This document shows, in pieces, positions 9,360-17,188 of a DNA stretch of 64,000 nucleotides (positions are counted from its first letter, which is position 1; each line of letters begins with the position of its first letter). The position numbers and the translations under genes were made by a program. The stretch lies in contig NZ_FMCS01000002.1 in NCBI RefSeq assembly GCF_900091435.1, positions 682,001 through 746,000 of the forward strand, given 5' to 3'. Under the pieces are notes generated by a model, which saw nothing but the letters and a program-made list of their open reading frames with translations, did no database searches and was not told the origin of the DNA. This stretch comes from Micromonospora chaiyaphumensis (GTDB lineage Bacteria; Actinomycetota; Actinomycetes; Mycobacteriales; Micromonosporaceae).

Positions 9360-10550
9360 TCAGTTGACCTCGACCAGCGGGAGCGACTTCCCGACCCCGC
9401 CACCCGGCAGGGCGATCGAGGAGAAGTGCGAGACCACCCGCTCGTCGCTCGGGTCGTCGGCCGGGGTGTGGTGCACCGCGAGGCGGTTGTAGAGGGTGTC
9501 CCGCTGGGCGGGGATGCGGTCGGCCGTGCGGATCATCGAGATCAGCTCGTGCAGGTTCGAGCGGTGCCGGGCGCCGGCCGAGGAGATGACGTTCTCCTCC
9601 AGCATGATCGAGCCGAGGTCGTCCACCCCCATGTGCAGGGCGAGCTGACCGACGTCCTTGCCGGTGGTCAGCCACGACGCCTGCAGGTGCGGCACGGTCT
9701 CGAAGAAGAGCCGGGCCACCGCGATCAGCCGCAGGTATTCCAAGGTGGTCGCCTGGGTGCGGCCCTTCAGGTGGTTGTTCTCCGGCTGGTAGGTCCACGG
9801 GATGAACGCGCGGAAGCCGCCGGTGCGGTCCTGCACGTCGCGGATCATCCGCAGGTGCTCGATCCGCTCGACGTGGGTCTCGCCGGTGCCCATCATCATG
9901 GTCGCCGTCGACTCCAGGCCCTGCCGGTGCGCCAGCTCCATGACCTCCAGCCAGCGCGCGCCCGACTCCTTGAGCGGCGCGATCGCCCGGCGCGGCCGGT
10001 CCGGCAGCATCTCGGCGCCGGCGCCGGCGATCGAGTCCAGACCGGCGGCCTTGATCCGCGCGATCGCCTCGTCCAGGCTCACCCCGGAGACCTTGGCCAT
10101 GTGCAGGATCTCGCTCGGGCCGATCGAGTGGATGGCGAGCTGCGGGTACGCCTGCTTGACGGCGGAGAACAGCTCCTCGTAGTACTCCACGCCGTAGTCC
10201 GGGTGGTGGCCGCCCTGGAGCATCACCTGGGTGGCGCCCAGCTCGACCGCCTCGCCACACCGGCGCAGGATCTCCTCGGTCGGGTGGGTCCAGCCCTCCT
10301 TGTGCTTGGGCGCGCGGTAGAAGGCGCAGAACTTGCACGCCGTCACGCAGACGTTCGTGTAGTTGATGTTGCGGTCGATCAGGTAGGTGACGATGTTGTC
10401 CGGGTAGCGCCGCCGGCGCACCGCGTCGGCCGCCTCGCCCAGCGGGTGGAAGGGCGCCTCGGTGTAGAGCAGCAGGGCCTCCTCGGGCGTGATCCGCCCG
10501 CCGTCCGCGCCGCGCTGCAGGATGTCGTCGATCTCCCGGCTCACCGTCAC
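9360..10550 (-). CDS. mqnC: cyclic dehypoxanthinyl futalosine synthase
   Basis: This 396-aa radical-SAM enzyme of the futalosine menaquinone pathway cyclises dehypoxanthine futalosine. The Cx3Cx2C cluster motif is Cys68, Cys72 and Cys75 (CVTACKFC) and is followed by AFYRAPKHKEGW. LQGGHHPDYGVEYYE and GAGAEML are typical of MqnC and separate it from MqnE. The GTG at 10550 has TACCCT ending 7 nt upstream, which suggests a leaderless mRNA. A second in-frame GTG lies two codons in. Its partners mqnA and mqnE lie elsewhere in the window; mqnB and mqnD are not in it. Confidence 0.95.
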   Translation of the reverse strand: MTVSREIDDILQRGADGGRITPEEALLLYTEAPFHPLGEAADAVRRRRYPDNIVTYLIDRNINYTNVCVTACKFCAFYRAPKHKEGWTHPTEEILRRCGEAVELGATQVMLQGGHHPDYGVEYYEELFSAVKQAYPQLAIHSIGPSEILHMAKVSGVSLDEAIARIKAAGLDSIAGAGAEMLPDRPRRAIAPLKESGARWLEVMELAHRQGLESTATMMMGTGETHVERIEHLRMIRDVQDRTGGFRAFIPWTYQPENNHLKGRTQATTLEYLRLIAVARLFFETVPHLQASWLTTGKDVGQLALHMGVDDLGSIMLEENVISSAGARHRSNLHELISMIRTADRIPAQRDTLYNRLAVHHTPADDPSDERVVSHFSSIALPGGGVGKSLPLVEVN

Positions 10551-10621
10551 GTCCCCGAGGGTACGCCGCTGTGACGCCGAACCCGCCGGGGGTGCTCGCC
10601 GATGTGACGCCTCCGCCCGGC

Positions 10622-11032
10622 TCAGTTCATCCCCGGGCTGGCCACCACAAGGCCGACCGACTTCGCGGCGCCCAGCAGTCGCCGGTCGTAGGTGACGAAC
10701 GCGACGAAGTCGGCGCCGGCCTGGCGGGCCAGATTCTCCGCCGTGGCGAGGTGAATGGCGTCCAGGCTGCGCAGCAGGGGTTCCGCATACGCACCGGCCG
10801 CCGCCCGGACCGCCGCGTCGATCTCGACCCGGTAGAGCCGCCCCAGCACCGACGGGACGCCGACCAGCGCCTGCGGCGCGGCACGACGCAACGCCCGCGG
10901 CACCTCGACCTCGACCAGGGCCGACGAGACAAGTGGCGCTCCGGCGTGGTCATTGAGCCAGGCGATCAGATCGGGCGTCTCGTCCTCACGCCGGAGCATC
11001 TTGATGACGGCCGCCGAGTCGAGATAGATCAC
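10622..11032 (-). CDS. vapC: VapC-like PIN-domain toxin
   Basis: This 136-aa PIN-domain protein is a predicted Mg-dependent RNase. Acidic site residues are visible: Asp5 (MIYLDSAAVIK), Glu41 or Glu43, Asp91 (SLDAIHLATA) and Asp116 (VTYDRRLL). The GTG start overlaps the vapB stop in GTGA, the usual antitoxin-toxin order. The RNA target cannot be predicted from sequence. Length and motifs suggest an active toxin. Confidence 0.9.
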   Translation of the reverse strand: MIYLDSAAVIKMLRREDETPDLIAWLNDHAGAPLVSSALVEVEVPRALRRAAPQALVGVPSVLGRLYRVEIDAAVRAAAGAYAEPLLRSLDAIHLATAENLARQAGADFVAFVTYDRRLLGAAKSVGLVVASPGMN

Positions 11033-11307
11033 CAGCGCTCCTCGTCACGCGCGTCCGCCAGGACGGCGGCGACGTCCACGGCGGGGTCGCCGAGCACCGG
11101 AGGCATCGGAATCGGCCCGGCCGCGGTTGGTGCGGTCGCCCGCCCCTCGGCAACCAGGCGGCCGAGGAGCGCGTCGCCGGCCAGCACCGGGACGAGACGG
11201 GCGATCGGCTCGCCGCGATCGGTCACCTCGACCGTCTCGCCCGCACGGACCCGGGCCAGCACCCGGCTCGTGTGCTGGTTGAGTTCCCGGACCGCGATCT
11301 GCTCCAT
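11029..11307 (-). CDS. vapB: Phd/YefM-type antitoxin
   Basis: This 92-aa antitoxin has the Phd/YefM N-terminus (IAVRELNQHTSRVLARVRAG, then VTDRGEPIARLVP), which binds DNA. The acidic C-terminus (VLADARDEERW) probably wraps the toxin. The -10 box TACAAT ends 6 nt before the ATG and there is no ribosome site, so the transcript is probably leaderless. A perfect inverted repeat at 11317-11335 overlaps the -10 and fits autoregulation. Confidence 0.88.
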   Translation of the reverse strand: MEQIAVRELNQHTSRVLARVRAGETVEVTDRGEPIARLVPVLAGDALLGRLVAEGRATAPTAAGPIPMPPVLGDPAVDVAAVLADARDEERW

Positions 11308-11313
11308 GCTCCG

Positions 11314-11335
11314 ATTGTAGAACGGTTTGTTCTAC
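11314..11335 (-). promoter_or_regulatory. vapBC promoter and operator
   Basis: GTAGAAC, 5 nt, then GTTCTAC is a perfect 7-bp inverted repeat at 11317-11335. On the minus strand its downstream arm supplies the first bases of TACAAT (11314-11319), a near-consensus -10 box. A dimer bound here would block RNA polymerase. Confidence 0.7.
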
Positions 11336-11414
11336 GGAGCGCGCCGGCGGGACAACGGATTTACTGATCTTGGCTTATCGTGCGGTGCTCTCAGACTTCG
11401 ATCAAGGACGAATC

Positions 11415-12091
11415 GTGACCGCACCCTTCGCCAACACCCCCCTGGTCCCGCCCGCGCCCCAGCCCGCGGCCTGGCCCGGCGCCACCCTCACCTGCCGCTG
11501 CTGCGGCTCGTACCCGCGATCAAGGCAACGCTCCACGGGCACCAGGGTTTCCTCATCTTCATGCGCGTCCTCACCCAGCACGGCCCGTTCTGCCGGTCGT
11601 GCGGCATCGCCGTCTGCCGGGACATGAGCGCGAAGACCCTCTGGCAGGGCTGGTGGGGGTTCCTCTCGATGATCATCACGCCGCTGGTCCTCATCGGGAA
11701 CCTCATCACCCGCGTGCGGCTCGGCCGCCTCGGCGAACCCGTGCCGGGTGCCCCGGGCACACCCGCGACGCCGGGCAAGCCGGTGTTCCGGCGGGCCGCC
11801 GTGTTCGGTCTCGTCGTTCCCGTGGTGATCGCCTTCGCCGTCGGGTGGTCGATCTCCACGGACCCGTCCTACGCCGACGTGGGCGCCTGCGTCAGCGCCA
11901 CCGGCACGGACACCGACCCGTCCGTCAGCGTCGTCGACTGCGGCGACCAGACGGCGACCTACGTCATCGTGGGCAAGGTCGAGGACACCACCGACGACGC
12001 CCGGTGCGACCGGTTCGCCGGCGCGGTCGCGGCCTACACCGAGGAGCGCGACTCGCAGAAGCTCCTCCTCTGCCTCGGCCAGAATCGCTGA
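11415..12091 (+). pseudogene. LppU/SCO3897-family membrane protein with a frameshift
   Basis: The N-terminal part (GTG at 11415, AAGGACG ribosome site) reads TAPFANTPLVPPAPQPAAWP, then TLTCRCCGS. At about 11510 the frame must change to continue into VPAIKATLHGHQGFLIFMR. One missing base in CTCGTACCCGCG would explain it. The rest is intact: a CxxC pair, two hydrophobic segments, and a C-terminal extracytoplasmic domain (DVGACVSATGTDTDP, then CLGQNR) typical of LppU-like proteins. It is either a fresh pseudogene or a single-base sequencing error. Confidence 0.7.
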
Positions 12092-12096
12092 CCGTC

Positions 12097-12138
12097 GCCG
12101 CGCGCCGGCGCCTGCACGGGCAGGAACCGGCGCGCGGC
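12097..12138. terminator. bidirectional terminator
   Basis: A perfect 12-bp outer stem (GCCGCGCGCCGG / CCGGCGCGCGGC) encloses a CCTGC/GCAGG inner stem. It lies between convergent genes: the LppU-like gene on plus and paaE on minus. Confidence 0.8.
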
Positions 12139-12142
12139 GCCG

Positions 12143-13252
12143 TCAGGCGTCGTAGTCGACGGTGAGCTTGTCGGTGACCGGGCTGGACTGGCAGGTGAGC
12201 ACGTAGCCGGCGGCCACCTCGTCCGGCTCCAGCGCGTAGTTGCGGGCCATGGTCACCTCGCCGGCGACCACCTTGGCCTTGCAGGTCGAGCAGACCCCGC
12301 CCTTGCAGGCGTAGGGCAGCTCGCCGCGGACCTTGAGCGCTGCGTCCAGCACCCGCTCGTCGCGGCCCATGGTGAAGCTCGACGAGCGCCCGTCCAGCAC
12401 GATCGTCACCTCGGCGCCGGCGCCGGGCTCGTCGGTCGGGCGGCGGATCGGCTCCGGCGGCGCGTCGACGTGGAACAGCTCGGCGTGCACCGCCGAGTCG
12501 GGCACGCCCCGGCCGGCGAACACCTCCTTGGCGTCCACCACCATCCCGTACGGACCGCAGAGGAACCACTCCTCGATCGCGTCGGCGGGGACGACGGTGT
12601 CGAGCAGCCGGGTCAGCCGATCGGCGTCGATGCGCCCGGACAGCAGCGCGGACTCGCCCATCTCCCGGGAGAGCACGTGCACCAGGTGCAGCCGGGTCGG
12701 CCAGCGGTCCTTCAGGTCGGCCAGCTCCTCGGCGAACATCACCGTGTTCGCCGTGCGGTTGCCGTACACCAGGGTGAAGGTGCTGGCCGGCTCGACGGAC
12801 AGCGCGGTCGCGACCAGCGAGAGCACCGGGGTGATGCCGGAGCCGGCGACCACCGCGCCGTAGTGGCGCACCCGGTCCGGGGCGAACGCGGAGGTGAAGT
12901 GCCCGAGCGGGGGCAGCACCTCGACCGTGTCGCCGCCGCGCAGGGCGCCGCAGGCGTACGCCGAGAAGGCGCCGCCGGGAACCTCCCGCACCCCGATCCG
13001 CAGGCGGCCGTGCCGGGCCAGGTCGTCGGGGGTCGAGCAGATCGAGTACGACCGCCGCACGTCCGCCCCGTCCGCACCGACCCGCCGGACGGTCAGGTGT
13101 TGCCCGGCGGAGAACGCGAACGTCTCCCGCAGCTCCTCGGGCACGGCGAAGGTGATCGCCACGGCGTCGTCGGTGAGCCGGTCGACGGCGGCGACGGGCA
13201 GCGGGTGGAAGGCCGGCCGGCGGCGGACCGGTCGGGTGATCGTGACAGTCAC
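12143..13252 (-). CDS. paaE: 1,2-phenylacetyl-CoA epoxidase reductase subunit
   Basis: This 369-aa electron-transfer subunit has an FAD-binding ferredoxin-reductase domain (RRSYSICSTPDD, then VAGSGITPVLSLV, then YGNRTANTVMFAEEL). It is followed by a C-terminal plant-type 2Fe-2S ferredoxin domain with the CKGGVCSTC motif and a later Cys in YVLTCQ. It passes electrons from NADPH to the PaaA di-iron site. The GTG at 13252 overlaps the paaD stop (GTGA). It is last in the cluster and ends at a strong terminator. Confidence 0.93.
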   Translation of the reverse strand: MTVTITRPVRRRPAFHPLPVAAVDRLTDDAVAITFAVPEELRETFAFSAGQHLTVRRVGADGADVRRSYSICSTPDDLARHGRLRIGVREVPGGAFSAYACGALRGGDTVEVLPPLGHFTSAFAPDRVRHYGAVVAGSGITPVLSLVATALSVEPASTFTLVYGNRTANTVMFAEELADLKDRWPTRLHLVHVLSREMGESALLSGRIDADRLTRLLDTVVPADAIEEWFLCGPYGMVVDAKEVFAGRGVPDSAVHAELFHVDAPPEPIRRPTDEPGAGAEVTIVLDGRSSSFTMGRDERVLDAALKVRGELPYACKGGVCSTCKAKVVAGEVTMARNYALEPDEVAAGYVLTCQSSPVTDKLTVDYDA

Positions 13253-13725
13253 AGCGCCTTCAGGTGGTCGAAGGGTTCGGAGCAGGAGCGGCAGCGCCAC
13301 AGGGCCTTGCATGCGGTGGAGCCGAACCGGCTGACCTGCTCGGTCTCCGGGGAGCCGCAGCGCGGGCAGCGGACGGCCAGGGTGAGCGGGACGACGGACC
13401 CGCCGCGCACCGGCGCGGGTGGCGCGATGCCGGCGGCGGCCAGCTTGGCCCGGCCGCCCTCGGAGATCCAGTCGGTGCTCCACGCCGGGGCGTACACCGT
13501 CCGGACCTCGGCGTCCGGATGGCCGGCGGCGGCGAGCGCGCGGCGGATGTCCGCCCGGATCACGTCCATGGCCGGGCAGCCGGTGTAGGTGGGGGTGATG
13601 GTGACGACGACCCGGCCGGTGGCCGCGTCCTCGTCGACCGACCGCAGGATGCCCAGCTCGTCGATGGTGACGACCCGGATCTCCGGGTCCACCACCGCCG
13701 CCACGGCCGCCCTGGGGTCCGTCAC
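13249..13725 (-). CDS. paaD: 1,2-phenylacetyl-CoA epoxidase subunit PaaD (PaaJ)
   Basis: This 158-aa DUF59/MIP18-family protein is thought to help mature Fe-S centres of the epoxidase. The N-terminus is DPEIRVVTIDELGILRSV, then TPTYTGCPAMDVI. The C-terminus has zinc-ribbon-like pairs (CPRCGS, CRSCSEPF). The GTG at 13725 follows AAAGGGGG and overlaps the stop of a 20-codon mini-ORF, which in turn overlaps the paaC stop. Confidence 0.92.
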   Translation of the reverse strand: MTDPRAAVAAVVDPEIRVVTIDELGILRSVDEDAATGRVVVTITPTYTGCPAMDVIRADIRRALAAAGHPDAEVRTVYAPAWSTDWISEGGRAKLAAAGIAPPAPVRGGSVVPLTLAVRCPRCGSPETEQVSRFGSTACKALWRCRSCSEPFDHLKAL

Positions 13726-13784
13726 CAGTGCCCCCTTTCGTTCGCGACTGCGGGGCTCCGCTTCGCTGCACTCCTCGCGCTCAC
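13722..13784 (-). CDS. 20-codon intercistronic mini-ORF between paaC and paaD (copy 2)
   Basis: A GTG...TGA frame of exactly 63 nt encodes [20 protein letters not shown]. Its start overlaps the paaC stop and its stop overlaps the paaD start, both as GTGA, as in copy 1 between nuoB and nuoC. The first 15 residues match copy 1; the last five, outside the repeat, differ. Translation is inferred from the geometry. Confidence 0.5.
   Translation of the reverse strand: MSARSAAKRSPAVANERGHW
13740..13784 (-). repeat. intercistronic repeat, copy 2
   Basis: This is identical over 45 bp to 4958-5002. In the transcribed sense it starts at the paaC stop codon and ends 14 nt before the paaD GTG. Confidence 0.85.
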
Positions 13785-14506
13785 CACTTCGCCCCCGGGT
13801 GGGCGCGGTGCAGCACCTGCATCTCGGCCAGCAGGTAGGAGAGGTGTTCGGTGTGGACGCCGGACCGGCCGCCACCGGGCGCCCAGCCGTCCGCCGGCCG
13901 GGTCAGCGTCGCCTCGTCGAGCACCGCGGACACGACGGCGTCGAAGTCGGCCCGCAGGGTGGCCGGGTCGACCGGCGCCGCCGGGTCCGCGGTGAAGAGT
14001 TCCTGGGTGTACGGCCACACCTGGTCGACCGCGTCCTGCATGCGCCGGTGCGACTCGTCGGTGCCGTCGCCGAGCCGCTTCACCCAGAGCGAGGCGTGGT
14101 CCAGGTGGTACGCCGACTCCTTGCGCGCCTTCGCCCCGATGGCGGCCAGCCGCTCGTCGGCGCACCCGCTCAGCGCGGTGTAGAGCGGGAGCTGGTAGGC
14201 GGCCAGGAAGAACAGCTTCGCCATGGTCACGCCGAAGTCGCCGTTGGGCAGCTCGACCAGGAGGCAGTTGTGGAACTCCCGGTCGCCACGCAGGTAGGCC
14301 AGCGCGTCCTCGTCGCGCCCGGCGCCCTCCAGCTCGCCCGCGTACGTGAGCAGCAGGCGGGCCGCGCCGAGCTGGTCGAGGGCGATGTTGGCCAGGGCGA
14401 TGTCCTCCTCCATCTCCGGCGCACGGGAGGTCCACTCGCCGAGCCGCTGCGCCGCGATCAGCGCGTCGTCGCCCAGGGCGAGGGTGAAGTCGAACGGGCT
14501 GCTCAC
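13781..14506 (-). CDS. paaC: 1,2-phenylacetyl-CoA epoxidase structural subunit
   Basis: This 241-aa ferritin-like helical subunit pairs with PaaA to hold its fold. Recognisable parts are LGDDALIAAQRLGEW, EEDIALANIALDQLGAARLLL, ELPNGDFGVTMAKLFFLAAYQ and KARKESAYHLDHASLWVKRLGDGT. The GTG start overlaps the paaB stop (GTGA). Its stop overlaps the start of the 20-codon mini-ORF. Confidence 0.93.
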   Translation of the reverse strand: MSSPFDFTLALGDDALIAAQRLGEWTSRAPEMEEDIALANIALDQLGAARLLLTYAGELEGAGRDEDALAYLRGDREFHNCLLVELPNGDFGVTMAKLFFLAAYQLPLYTALSGCADERLAAIGAKARKESAYHLDHASLWVKRLGDGTDESHRRMQDAVDQVWPYTQELFTADPAAPVDPATLRADFDAVVSAVLDEATLTRPADGWAPGGGRSGVHTEHLSYLLAEMQVLHRAHPGAKW

Positions 14507-14790
14507 AGGTGGGCCACCCCGTCCGGCACCTCGTAGAAGGTGGGGTGGCGGTAGACCTTGTCCGCCGCCGGGTCGAAGAAGGCGTCCTTCTCGTCCGGGC
14601 TGGACGCGGTGATCGCGCTCGCCGGCACCACCCAGATCGACACGCCCTCCTGGCGCCGGGTGTAGAGGTCCCGGGCGTTGCGCAGGGCCAGCTCGGCGTC
14701 GGGGGCGTGCAGGCTGCCGACGTGGGTGTGCGACAGCCCGCGCCGGGCCCGCACGAAGACCTCCCAGAGAGGCGAATGGTCCGTGCTCAT
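14503..14790 (-). CDS. paaB: 1,2-phenylacetyl-CoA epoxidase subunit PaaB
   Basis: This 95-aa small subunit has the family pattern [20 protein letters not shown], then [20 protein letters not shown]. It bridges PaaAC heterodimers in the complex. The ATG overlaps the paaA stop (ATGA) and its stop overlaps the paaC GTG (GTGA). Length is normal. Confidence 0.94.
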   Translation of the reverse strand: MSTDHSPLWEVFVRARRGLSHTHVGSLHAPDAELALRNARDLYTRRQEGVSIWVVPASAITASSPDEKDAFFDPAADKVYRHPTFYEVPDGVAHL

Positions 14791-15851
14791 GCCGCCACCT
14801 TCTCCTTGTTCCGCTGCTTCGCCGCGTACGCCGCGGCGGCCTCCCGCACCCAGGCGCCGTCGGAGTGGGCCCGGCGCCGGTGCTCCATCCGCTCCCGGTT
14901 GCACGGCCCGTTGCCCTTGATCACCTGCATCAGCTCGTCGTAGTCGGGCTGGGTGTAGTCGTGGGCCTGCCGCTGCTCGTTCCACCGCAGGTCCGGGTCG
15001 GGGATGGTGAGGCCGAGGATCTCCGCCTGCTGCACGCACATGTCGACGAAGCGCTGGCGTAGCTCGTCGTTGGAGAAACGCTTGATCTTCCAGGCCATCG
15101 ACTGGGCGCTGTGCGTGGAGTCTCCGTCCGGCGGGCCGAACATGGCCAGTGACGGGTACCACCAGCGGTCCACCGCGTCCTGGGCCATGGCCTTCTGTTC
15201 CGGGGTGCCGTGGGCCAGGGTGTGCAGGATCTCGTAGCCCTGGCGCTGGTGAAACGACTCCTCCTTGCAGACCCGGATCATGGCGCGGGCGTAGGGGCCG
15301 TAGGAGCAGCGGCACAGCGGGACCTGATTGACGATCGCGGCGCCGTCGACCAGCCAGCCGATCGCGCCCACGTCGGCCCAGGTCAGGGTCGGGTAGTTGA
15401 AGATCGAGCTGTACTTCTGCCGGCCGTCGATCAGCAGCTCGACCAGCTCGTCGCGGCTGACGCCGAGCGTCTCCGCGGCGGCGTAGAGGTAGAGGCCGTG
15501 GCCGGCCTCGTCCTGCACCTTGGCCAGGAGGATCGCCTTGCGCTTGAGCGAGGGGGCCCGGCTGATCCAGTTGCCCTCCGGCTGCATGCCGATGATCTCG
15601 GAGTGCGCGTGCTGGGCGATCTGCCGGATCAGCGTCTTCCGGTACGCCTCCGGCATCCAGTCCCGCGGCTCGATCTTCTGGTCGGCGTCGATCACGTCCG
15701 CGAAGTACGCCGCGAAGTCCTCGTCCGGCGCCGGGCCGCCGCGCCGGGCGCGCGCCGCCGCCTCGCGCAGCGCGGCCTCCGCCGCCTCCACCTCGCCGAG
15801 CAGGCCGCCGCCCGGGCCGTCCTCGGGCGGGGCGAAGTCATTGCCATACAT
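14787..15851 (-). CDS. paaA: 1,2-phenylacetyl-CoA epoxidase catalytic subunit
   Basis: This 354-aa di-iron subunit epoxidises the ring of phenylacetyl-CoA. Ligand-type motifs are seen: [31 protein letters not shown], and [15 protein letters not shown]. The ATG at 15851 ([12 protein letters not shown]) is chosen over the longer frame because TAACAC ends 7 nt upstream with no ribosome site, suggesting a leaderless start. It is first in the paaABCDE cluster. No paaK, paaG, paaZ or regulator gene lies beside it. Confidence 0.94.
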   Translation of the reverse strand: MYGNDFAPPEDGPGGGLLGEVEAAEAALREAAARARRGGPAPDEDFAAYFADVIDADQKIEPRDWMPEAYRKTLIRQIAQHAHSEIIGMQPEGNWISRAPSLKRKAILLAKVQDEAGHGLYLYAAAETLGVSRDELVELLIDGRQKYSSIFNYPTLTWADVGAIGWLVDGAAIVNQVPLCRCSYGPYARAMIRVCKEESFHQRQGYEILHTLAHGTPEQKAMAQDAVDRWWYPSLAMFGPPDGDSTHSAQSMAWKIKRFSNDELRQRFVDMCVQQAEILGLTIPDPDLRWNEQRQAHDYTQPDYDELMQVIKGNGPCNRERMEHRRRAHSDGAWVREAAAAYAAKQRNKEKVAA

Positions 15852-15858
15852 GAGGCCA

Positions 15859-15899
15859 GTGTTACAGCTCGCGCCCGATGACACCAGAGGGTGTAACAG
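15859..15899 (-). promoter_or_regulatory. possible paa operator overlapping the -10 box
   Basis: TGTTACA (15860-15866) and TGTAACA (15892-15898) are perfect inverted 7-mers inside GTGTTACAG and GTGTAACAG. The first overlaps the candidate paaA -10. A TetR- or GntR-type repressor could bind here, but none is encoded nearby. The rest of the 371-bp gap up to 16222 shows only an unproven TAGACT box near 16085. Confidence 0.35.
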
Positions 15900-16222
15900 G
15901 TTTCCCGACCCACCTTCTGTCACCGGGCGACCGCTTCCCGTGACGACCCCTGACCTGCTGGAACGCTGTGACGTCCACCACGCGGAGAAGATGAATCCTC
16001 ACAAGGACGGCATAGCGGCCCAATGTCCCGCCATCACGGCGAGTTGCCGGGCGTCGGGATCTGGCATCCGGCCTGTCCGGAAGTAGACTTCGCCCGGCAC
16101 ACCGATCGGCTGCTGACGATCGCCACCGGCTCCAGGCCATTCCCCCGGCCTCGGCGATCAGGCCGAAACACATTCGGAAAGCGCCGGTCCCCCCGGCCAG
16201 ACAATCTGGAGTTCACCCACTC

Positions 16223-17188
16223 ATGCGACCTCGCGTGACCATGGTGCTCGCCATCGTGGCGGTCCTTCTCGGTGGCGGCATGCTGGTCCCCGCTGCGTAC
16301 GCCAAGCTCTCCGGCGGCGACGGGATCAGCGGTCTCGGCGGCATCGGCGGCGGCGTGGCGCAGGTTCCCACGCCCGCACCGACCGCGCCTCCGGAGCCGA
16401 CGCTGGCCGCGGGGCCGGTCTCGGTGAACTTCAAGGGCAAGTTCTTCTCCTGGGCGCTGATGGACCGGAAGACCGGCAAGATCAGCGGCGCGCCGAACAT
16501 GACGTCGACCAACTCGACCGAGTCGATGATCAAGGCGTGGATCGTCTCCGACTACCTGCGCGAGCTCGACGGCAAGGAGCCCAGCGCCACGCGCAAGAAG
16601 CAGGCCGAGACCGCGATCCGGGACAGCAACGACATCTCGGCCGAGGCGCTCTACAACGCCGGCGGCCGCAAGCCGGTGCTGCTCCGGCTGATCAAGATGT
16701 GCAAGCTGACCGACACGAAGATTGAACCCACCAAGGCCAAGTGGGCGTACACCCAGATGTCGCCGCGCGACGCGGTGCGCATGGGCGACTGCATCGGTGA
16801 CGGCACCGCCGCCGGGCCCAAGTGGACGAAGTGGGTGTTGAACGAGATGGCTCACGTGCGCGGCGGCGTCAAGGACCAGAAGTCCGAGGCCGTCCAGGGC
16901 GGTCACTGGGGCATCGTCGACGGCCTGCCCGAGTCGATCACGTCGCAGGGCCCGGTCAGCATCAAGAACGGCTTCACCATGCTCTGGGCCGACGGCCAGT
17001 GGCACGTCAACTGCCTCGCGGTGGCCGACGACTGGACCCTGGCCGTGATGATGCGCTATCCCGGCACCGGTGACCCGAAGACCCCCTCGTACGGCGCGAA
17101 GGTCTGCGCCAGTGTCGCCACCCAGCTCGTGACCCCGCAGCCCGGCGCCGCCCTCAAGGTGCCGCAGCAGCCGGTCGGGAAGCTCTGA
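16223..17188 (+). CDS. exported SxxK serine hydrolase (beta-lactamase/transpeptidase fold), paralogue 1
   Basis: This 321-aa protein has an N-terminal signal or anchor helix (VLAIVAVLLGGGMLVPAAYA) and a Thr/Pro linker. Its domain carries SxxK at Ser101-Lys104 (ESMIKAW), a second motif DSND at 134-137 and KNG in SIKNGF. This matches the order of class A beta-lactamase and penicillin-binding folds. The substrate is unknown; cell-wall peptide or a beta-lactam are possibilities. It shares many stretches with the next gene (GPKWTKW, NEM, KLTD), and its stop overlaps that gene's ATG (TGATG). CTGGAG lies about 12 nt before the ATG. Confidence 0.8.
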   Translation: MRPRVTMVLAIVAVLLGGGMLVPAAYAKLSGGDGISGLGGIGGGVAQVPTPAPTAPPEPTLAAGPVSVNFKGKFFSWALMDRKTGKISGAPNMTSTNSTESMIKAWIVSDYLRELDGKEPSATRKKQAETAIRDSNDISAEALYNAGGRKPVLLRLIKMCKLTDTKIEPTKAKWAYTQMSPRDAVRMGDCIGDGTAAGPKWTKWVLNEMAHVRGGVKDQKSEAVQGGHWGIVDGLPESITSQGPVSIKNGFTMLWADGQWHVNCLAVADDWTLAVMMRYPGTGDPKTPSYGAKVCASVATQLVTPQPGAALKVPQQPVGKL

